A stretch of DNA of 10,043 nucleotides from CBDFLA01 sp965248915 (GTDB taxonomy: Bacteria > Pseudomonadota > Alphaproteobacteria > M2410): assembly GCA_965248915.1 (NCBI GenBank), contig CBDFLA010000008.1:1-10043 (forward strand), read 5' to 3'. The translations under genes were made by a program, and so were the position numbers. This document shows, in pieces, positions 6,539 to 10,043 of the stretch. The notes under the pieces are model-generated. The model did not search any database and was not told the DNA's origin. It saw only the letters and a program-made list of their open reading frames with translations. How positions within the stretch are numbered: position 1 is the stretch's first letter; each line of letters starts with the position of its first letter.

Positions 6539-8110
6539 ATGCCTCCTAAAACCAATAAGATATCAATCTATATGCTCAAAGATGACGTCGCTATTGACGA
6601 TGTCTTAAAGCGGGAATACACGCAAATTGAACTTGACGGCGCGCAGTTTTACTACGATCCGTCGCACAGCAATCCGCCGTCCTGGCTAAAGAAGTTTTTC
6701 AATTCGACTTTGAGTGAAACGAACCTTTTCAATCAAAGTTCGAAGGCGATCTACTTCACGAGAATTGTAGTTGACGATAAAGAAATTATTTTCGCCGTAC
6801 CGTTTGGATACGGACATACAATGCTGGAAAAGATACATTGTGTAGACAATTTTGGTTTGAAGTTGGTTCTCAATATTGTTGACCGCGAGAGCATTAGGAA
6901 AATTGGCAAAAGAACTTTATCGTCTGATCCCAAAAACACAATTGAGCAACTTAGCAAGATAGGTGCGATATCCGACTTCGGAATCGATATCGAACAAGAC
7001 CTAGTGGAGGAAATTACCGGTAAACCAAAAGAAACGCATAAGGAAAAGTTTGGTGAGAATCTAGTAACCGGCAAAGTAGCGTTTACAACATCTGCAAAGG
7101 TTGATGTTGAAAATATAAAAGACTTTCTTATGGACTGCTACGAACACTATAATAAAAACGACTACAAGATGGATTTCGAATTCATTGATCAAGTAAAGGA
7201 AATTAAGGACGCGGAGGAACTGAACAACACCTTAGTGGCCAAATTGCAGGATCAATCACTTGAGAATGTCGAACTATGGATGGCCATTCCGGAGATAATT
7301 GAATGGGAGGACATTTCAGGTTTCTCCTTTACTGGCAAGAATGAAAATCTCCTTCCCGATATTTCACTTCCTGAGTTCTTGTCTTCACTATCCCAATCAC
7401 AGATTGACGATTTGAGCCTAGAGTTTTTACGACGAAGGAAGGTAATCACTTTCAAGTCCTCAGCTGATGATGAGTATACAAACTGGTCCATCTACCAATG
7501 TCTGTATTGCGAGATCTCAGGGGACGACAGAACCGTCATTCTGACAAATGGAAAGTGGTATCAGATTGCCAAGAACTTTGTAGATTCTGTAAATGCCAAC
7601 TATGCGGAGATTATCACTAGCTCGACTGGGCAGAGCTTGCTTGATGCCAATGCTGGAGAACATGAGGACAAGTACAATGCTAGACTTGCTGGTGAAATTG
7701 AAAACTCGATCCTTATGGATCGGAAGAATATTCGGTACGGAGGTGGATCAAGCGCGATTGAGTTCTGCGATGTCTATTGCCCAACCGAGAAAGCGTTTAT
7801 TCATGTAAAGAACTACTATGGGTCAAGCGCGTTGAGTCATCTGTTCGCCCAAGGAAGAGTTTCAGGACAGCTTTTTCTGAATGATCAGCCATTTCGTCAA
7901 GCTGTGAAAGCGAAAGAAGGCTCGTTACCGTTCAATCCAGCGGACAAGCCATCACCTTCTGACTATAAGGTGGTCTTCGGAATAATCAGTGAGTCTCAGA
8001 ATGATCTAAACTTGCCATTCTTCAGCAAAGTGAACTTGAAAAACGAGAAGAAACTCTTGGAAGCGTTCGGTTTCAATGACATTTACCTTGTAAAAATACA
8101 ACGCAATTAG
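6539..8110 (+). CDS. DUF6119 / TIGR04141 sporadically distributed protein
   Basis: A 523-aa protein whose N-terminus (NKISIYMLKDD) and C-terminal third match my memory of the 'sporadically distributed' TIGR04141/DUF6119 family, which averages about 500-550 aa. The diagnostic region is about 375-450: a GEHEDKYN segment, IEFCDVY (407-413), AFIHVKNYYGSSALSHLFAQG (419-439, key residues H422, K424, S429, H434, Q438) and VSGQLF. D411 followed eleven residues later by H-V-K resembles a PD-(D/E)xK nuclease core, so a nucleic-acid-cutting role is plausible but unproven. No signal peptide or membrane segment is seen, so it should be cytosolic. The family appears patchily on islands, as here. The next gene begins 108 bp later with its own candidate promoter, so the two may be regulated separately. 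Confidence 0.8.
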   Translation: MPPKTNKISIYMLKDDVAIDDVLKREYTQIELDGAQFYYDPSHSNPPSWLKKFFNSTLSETNLFNQSSKAIYFTRIVVDDKEIIFAVPFGYGHTMLEKIHCVDNFGLKLVLNIVDRESIRKIGKRTLSSDPKNTIEQLSKIGAISDFGIDIEQDLVEEITGKPKETHKEKFGENLVTGKVAFTTSAKVDVENIKDFLMDCYEHYNKNDYKMDFEFIDQVKEIKDAEELNNTLVAKLQDQSLENVELWMAIPEIIEWEDISGFSFTGKNENLLPDISLPEFLSSLSQSQIDDLSLEFLRRRKVITFKSSADDEYTNWSIYQCLYCEISGDDRTVILTNGKWYQIAKNFVDSVNANYAEIITSSTGQSLLDANAGEHEDKYNARLAGEIENSILMDRKNIRYGGGSSAIEFCDVYCPTEKAFIHVKNYYGSSALSHLFAQGRVSGQLFLNDQPFRQAVKAKEGSLPFNPADKPSPSDYKVVFGIISESQNDLNLPFFSKVNLKNEKKLLEAFGFNDIYLVKIQRN

Positions 8111-8147
8111 GTTGCCAATTGCACCACATGCTTAGACATGTCAACCC

Positions 8148-8178
8148 GGTGTTATTCTATGTCAGCATGAATGACACC
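8148..8178 (+). promoter_or_regulatory. Long intergenic hairpin upstream of the HEPN gene
   Basis: GGTGTTATTC (8148-8157) pairs with GAATGACACC (8169-8178) with a single G-T wobble, extended outward by C8147-G8179 and inward by ATG/CAT (8159-8161 with 8166-8168) after one bulged base. The stem therefore has about 14 pairs with a TCAG loop. No T-run follows. It lies between the DUF6119-type stop and the -35 of the next promoter, so it could be an RNA processing or attenuation structure or a protein-binding palindrome. Confidence 0.55.
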
Positions 8179-8181
8179 GTC

Positions 8182-8209
8182 TTGCCATTTCTAGATTCTG
8201 TACTAGAAT
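8182..8209 (+). promoter_or_regulatory. Promoter with embedded inverted repeat for the HEPN gene
   Basis: TTGCCA (8182-8187) and TAGAAT (8204-8209) are separated by 16 bp, each matching the sigma70 consensus at five of six positions. A perfect inverted repeat TTCTAG-N8-CTAGAA (8189-8194 and 8203-8208) fills the spacer and overlaps the -10, a good place for a repressor. Transcription would start near 8216, only about three bases before ATG 8219, implying a nearly leaderless message. This fits the absence of a ribosome site. Confidence 0.5.
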
Positions 8210-8218
8210 GCAACTATC

Positions 8219-9031
8219 ATGAGCAATCTAAAACCATTGGAGAAGAGGGCGTTTGAGGATCTATTCGGTATGGCGTCGGGATATGTCTTGGACTTCACCA
8301 ACGCTTCATTTGCACAGTTTTTCCAGGATTCGGCCAATACTGACATCTACCACAATAGGTACGCAAGTCACGGTGACTCCAAGGCTAAGCGCTTGAGAGC
8401 ATTTTGGGAAACGGAGCCGGATGAGCTTGTTGGTACTGCACTCAACGAATTGCTGGACGTTTGGGAGTATGAGAATCCAGACGATTCCGGCAATGTTCTG
8501 AGAAAGATGTGTCAGATCGCTATTGATAGATTGCTAGGCAAGAAATCAAGCTCAAGCCAAGAAGAATTCCTTGATCGTAAGATTGAATTCCCAGATCTAA
8601 GCAAGCTTGGCCTAGAATCCGCGGTCACAAAGATCTTAGCTTCCAGGCTTGGAGAGATAGAGAAGAGCCTGAAGAGTGGTGCTTCGCTGTCAGTTATCTT
8701 TTTGTGCGGAAGCATTCTGGAAGGGGCGCTCTTGGGCGCTGCAATACGCGACCCAAAGAAGTTCAATCAATCCAAGTGCAGTCCAAAAGACAAGAGCAGT
8801 AAAGTGAAAGGGCTTCAAGACTGGACGCTGTCACAATTCATTGATGTCGCGTGTGACATTGGCATAATCGAACTTGATGTGAAGAAATTCAGCCATGTTC
8901 TAAGGGATTTCAGAAACTACATTCATCCATATGAGCAAGTAGCTTCGAAGTTTAATCCGAATGACCAAACAGCGGAAATCTGCTTTCAGGTATTGAAGGC
9001 TGCGCTCGCGGACTTAAGTCAAGTACGATAG
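8219..9031 (+). CDS. AbiJ-N-terminal-like / HEPN-type protein
   Basis: A 270-aa protein. Residues 13-65 (EDLFGMASGYVLDFTNASF, then GDSKAKRLRAFW) resemble the small N-terminal domain of AbiJ-type abortive-infection proteins, in which an S-K-x-x-R-L-R stretch is characteristic. The C-terminal half (about 130-265) is helical and carries GSILEGALL (164-172) and LRDFRNYIHP (228-237). R229, R232, N233 and H236 form the Rx(4-6)H signature of HEPN domains, many of which are RNases in toxins and phage-defence systems. Activity as an RNase effector is inferred. It follows the DUF6119-type gene by 108 bp and is itself followed after 24 bp by the DUF2188 gene, with which it probably shares a transcript. 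No ribosome site is seen, consistent with the near-leaderless promoter. Confidence 0.7.
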   Translation: MSNLKPLEKRAFEDLFGMASGYVLDFTNASFAQFFQDSANTDIYHNRYASHGDSKAKRLRAFWETEPDELVGTALNELLDVWEYENPDDSGNVLRKMCQIAIDRLLGKKSSSSQEEFLDRKIEFPDLSKLGLESAVTKILASRLGEIEKSLKSGASLSVIFLCGSILEGALLGAAIRDPKKFNQSKCSPKDKSSKVKGLQDWTLSQFIDVACDIGIIELDVKKFSHVLRDFRNYIHPYEQVASKFNPNDQTAEICFQVLKAALADLSQVR

Positions 9032-9055
9032 AATCTAATGAAAGGAGAATGAAAC

Positions 9056-9298
9056 ATGCCTCGCAAGAAGAACATTCACACAGTCTTCAATAGTGAGCAG
9101 AAAATGTGGGAAACGAAGAAGGAAGGCCAAAAGAAGCCTCTTGCGAGTTCCCGCACAAAGGCCACAGCGATGGAGAAATCGAAAAGTGCAGCAAAGAAGA
9201 CGAAGGTCGAACACGTTATCCACAACAAGGATGGGAAGATTAGTGATTCCGACAGTTACGGCAACGATCCAAATCCTCCAAAAGACAGGGTTCACTGA
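9056..9298 (+). CDS. Small DUF2188-family protein
   Basis: An 80-aa basic protein with AAGGAG (9042-9047) 8 nt before its ATG. The opening PRKKNIHTV, the central lysine- and alanine-rich stretch, and the ending VIHNKDGKISDSDSYGNDP with PNPP match DUF2188, a family of short proteins that usually carry a V-V-H-x-x-D-G-x-I-x-x-x-x-S-Y-G-x-D-P block. The biochemical role of the family is not established; a nucleic-acid-binding accessory role has been suggested by its charge only. It lies 24 bp after the HEPN gene and so is probably co-transcribed, and it converges on the HIT-family gene. Confidence 0.85.
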   Translation: MPRKKNIHTVFNSEQKMWETKKEGQKKPLASSRTKATAMEKSKSAAKKTKVEHVIHNKDGKISDSDSYGNDPNPPKDRVH

Positions 9299-9345
9299 CA
9301 AGTGGTCTAGTTTTCGGTTTTCTAGTGAACAGGCCTAACTGGACC

Positions 9346-9429
9346 TCAAAGACAAGCCTTGACCTTGTCACAAATCTCTTTTCTTTCTTCTTCAGTTGCA
9401 AGTCTTACAGTGTTCTTTGTCTCGTTCCC
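9346..9429 (-). pseudogene. Detached C-terminal tail of the HIT gene
   Basis: Reading on in frame past the TGA at 9430-9432 gives 27 residues, including TVRLATEEERKEICDKVKAC, before TGA 9346-9348. A helix with EEERKEICDKV is the kind of terminal helix seen at the end of bacterial HIT proteins. A single C-to-T change turning CGA into TGA would explain the break. This is inferred from frame continuity alone. Confidence 0.5.
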
Positions 9430-9735
9430 TCACCTCGGATAGACGTGGAAGTGTAGGTGAAACACATCCTGTCCAGCGGCGGGCTCGTTCGCTTGCGTTA
9501 CGTAGACACCGTCACACGCGAGTCCCTTTTTCACAGCGTTTGCCGCATCAACTACCGCCTTCATAATTGCACTGCCGGTTTCCTCATCTAGCTCATAAAT
9601 GTCTTTGATGTGCTTCTTGGGAACAACCAATGGATCATTGTGCTTAGATACAAAGACGATTACATCATCGGTTTCTGAGATGATGTGGCCTGGAGCTTGG
9701 CGATCAATTATTTTGCAGAAAATGCAGTCATTCAT
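9430..9735 (-). CDS. HIT-family nucleotide hydrolase, C-terminally truncated
   Basis: A histidine-triad protein of 101 aa from ATG 9735, a family that hydrolyses nucleotide phosphoramidates or dinucleoside polyphosphates. A CxxC pair (C4, C7) in NDCIFCKII and H42 fit the zinc site common in bacterial members. AAGQDVFHLHFHVYPR carries the triad H93-x-H95-x-H97. The frame then meets TGA (9430-9432) directly after PRR-type sequence, whereas the family usually runs some 25-35 residues further. In the same frame 27 more sensible codons follow (GNETKNTVRLATEEERK and on to a second TGA at 9346-9348), as expected for the missing tail. So this is either a nonsense-broken gene or a shortened but catalytically complete one. 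A GTG start at 9753 is also possible. It reads against the DUF2188 gene. Confidence 0.8.
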   Translation of the reverse strand: MNDCIFCKIIDRQAPGHIISETDDVIVFVSKHNDPLVVPKKHIKDIYELDEETGSAIMKAVVDAANAVKKGLACDGVYVTQANEPAAGQDVFHLHFHVYPR

Positions 9736-9765
9736 ATTTGTAAATTCTACCACACATCGCGAATC

Positions 9766-9784
9766 GTCAACCCGATGTCATTCT
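9766..9784. repeat. 19-bp dispersed repeat, second copy of 8140-8158
   Basis: GTCAACCCGATGTCATTCT here matches GTCAACCCGGTGTTATTCT at 8140-8158 at 17 of 19 positions. The first copy forms the 5' arm of the long hairpin before the HEPN gene; this one lies between the HIT gene and copy 2 of the diverged repeat. It may be a remnant of a REP-like palindromic element, some of which carry GTCATTC followed by CCGC. Confidence 0.4.
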
Positions 9785-9999
9785 TCCCGCTGAATCCCAA
9801 ACAACAGCTTGAACAAACGCTTTAGCTCTTTGGGAAGCTCAAAAGTTCGATCTGTGTAGCGACATGGGTCACCGAGACAATTGGAAAACGCCGACGCCTT
9901 TGTGCTGAGGCGTTTTCTAGTTCGATACCCTACGAGAAACCTCTTCCCCGTCCTGCTAGTGCTTATCCAACAGAGTGCGATTGATTTCGATATTCCGCA
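9778..9999 (-). pseudogene. Downstream frame of the decayed gene, copy 2
   Basis: This minus-strand frame is open from 9999 to TGA 9778-9780 and encodes DPCRYTDRTFELPKELKRLF and then KLLFGIQREE at its end. It has no ATG, GTG or TTG near its beginning. Relative to copy 1 a one-base insertion (GAGGTTTC against GAGTTTC) puts it out of frame with the upstream part. Its similarity to copy 1, with mostly silent or mild changes over this part, argues that it was coding. The family is not recognised. Confidence 0.45.
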
Positions 10000-10043
10000 T
10001 CATTACGCGGAAGTCTCGGAGATCGCACCAGAGATCCCAGACA
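9794..10043. repeat. Diverged direct repeat, copy 2 (partner at 5902-6150)
   Basis: Positions 9794-10043 align to 5902-6150 in the same orientation over the full visible length, roughly 80% identical by eye, with one single-base indel. The match ends within the window on the left, at ATCCCAAACAACAGC, but is cut off by the window end on the right. The pair brackets the DUF6119-type, HEPN, DUF2188 and HIT genes. Confidence 0.85.
9956..10043 (-). CDS. C-terminal end of an unrecognised protein, copy 2, cut by the window edge
   Basis: The last 28 codons of a minus-strand gene, reading DLWCDLRDFRVMMRNIEIN and ending in KH before TAG 9956-9958. The rest lies beyond the window. It matches the decayed copy at 6063-6150 at most residues, and the stop falls at the same place. 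Within the visible part it carries no disruption, so this copy may be the intact one. The function is unknown. Confidence 0.5.
   Translation of the reverse strand, partial: VWDLWCDLRDFRVMMRNIEINRTLLDKH

Noticed and set aside
9035..9301. An 88-codon antisense frame over the DUF2188 gene
   Set aside because: The opposite strand encodes a recognisable DUF2188 protein with a strong ribosome site.
9885..9916. A terminator-like hairpin, ACGCCT/AGGCGT with flanking A and T runs
   Set aside because: The stem is broken by a mismatch in copy 1 of the repeat, while the minus-strand peptide through the same bases is kept, so coding explains it better. A weak terminator role cannot be excluded.
5902..10043. 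Stop-codon reassignment or readthrough as the cause of the in-frame TAG and TGA codons
   Set aside because: Neighbouring intact genes end with the same TAG and TGA codons at the expected positions, so ordinary nonsense decay is simpler.
1..10043. CRISPR array, rRNA genes or insertion-sequence transposase
   Set aside because: No regularly spaced repeats, rRNA-like sequence or transposase pattern was seen on either strand.

Overview
The window looks like the tRNA-proximal end of a genomic island in a proteobacterium, probably a gammaproteobacterium. This placement is an inference from a tRNA gene with an encoded CCA end, a P4-type tyrosine integrase beside it and a patchwork of accessory genes. 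Nothing in the window identifies the species. Junction: a complete tRNA-Leu(CAG) gene (59-145) is followed by a same-strand integrase (283-1425) with all catalytic residues. The tRNA 3' end is therefore the likely attachment site. No second copy of that end was found, so the far boundary of the island should lie outside the window.

Minus-strand block (5605 down to 1466): five genes read in one direction, namely a MoaA-like radical SAM enzyme, a Nudix hydrolase, a zinc-dependent medium-chain dehydrogenase, a protein resembling PvcA-type isonitrile synthases, and a small P-loop kinase-like protein. The last three overlap end to end and are almost certainly co-translated. The first two sit about 100 bp apart with possible regulatory repeats between. 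The set reads like a compact small-molecule or nucleotide-modification pathway that I cannot match to a known cluster.

Spacer (5606-6538): no intact gene. It holds a decayed minus-strand gene (about 5902-6287) with three in-frame stops, and a perfect 10-bp hairpin (6321-6343). About 249 bp of the decayed gene recurs at 9794-10043 as a diverged direct repeat running off the window.

Plus-strand block (6539-9298): a DUF6119/TIGR04141-type protein with nuclease-like C-terminal residues, an AbiJ-N-terminal-like/HEPN protein preceded by a hairpin and a promoter with an embedded inverted repeat, and a small DUF2188 protein. This resembles a phage-defence or stress-response cassette, although no function is proven. 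Right end (9346-10043): a minus-strand HIT-family gene cut short by a TGA just after its histidine motif, with a plausible C-terminal tail still readable beyond it, then the second copy of the diverged repeat.
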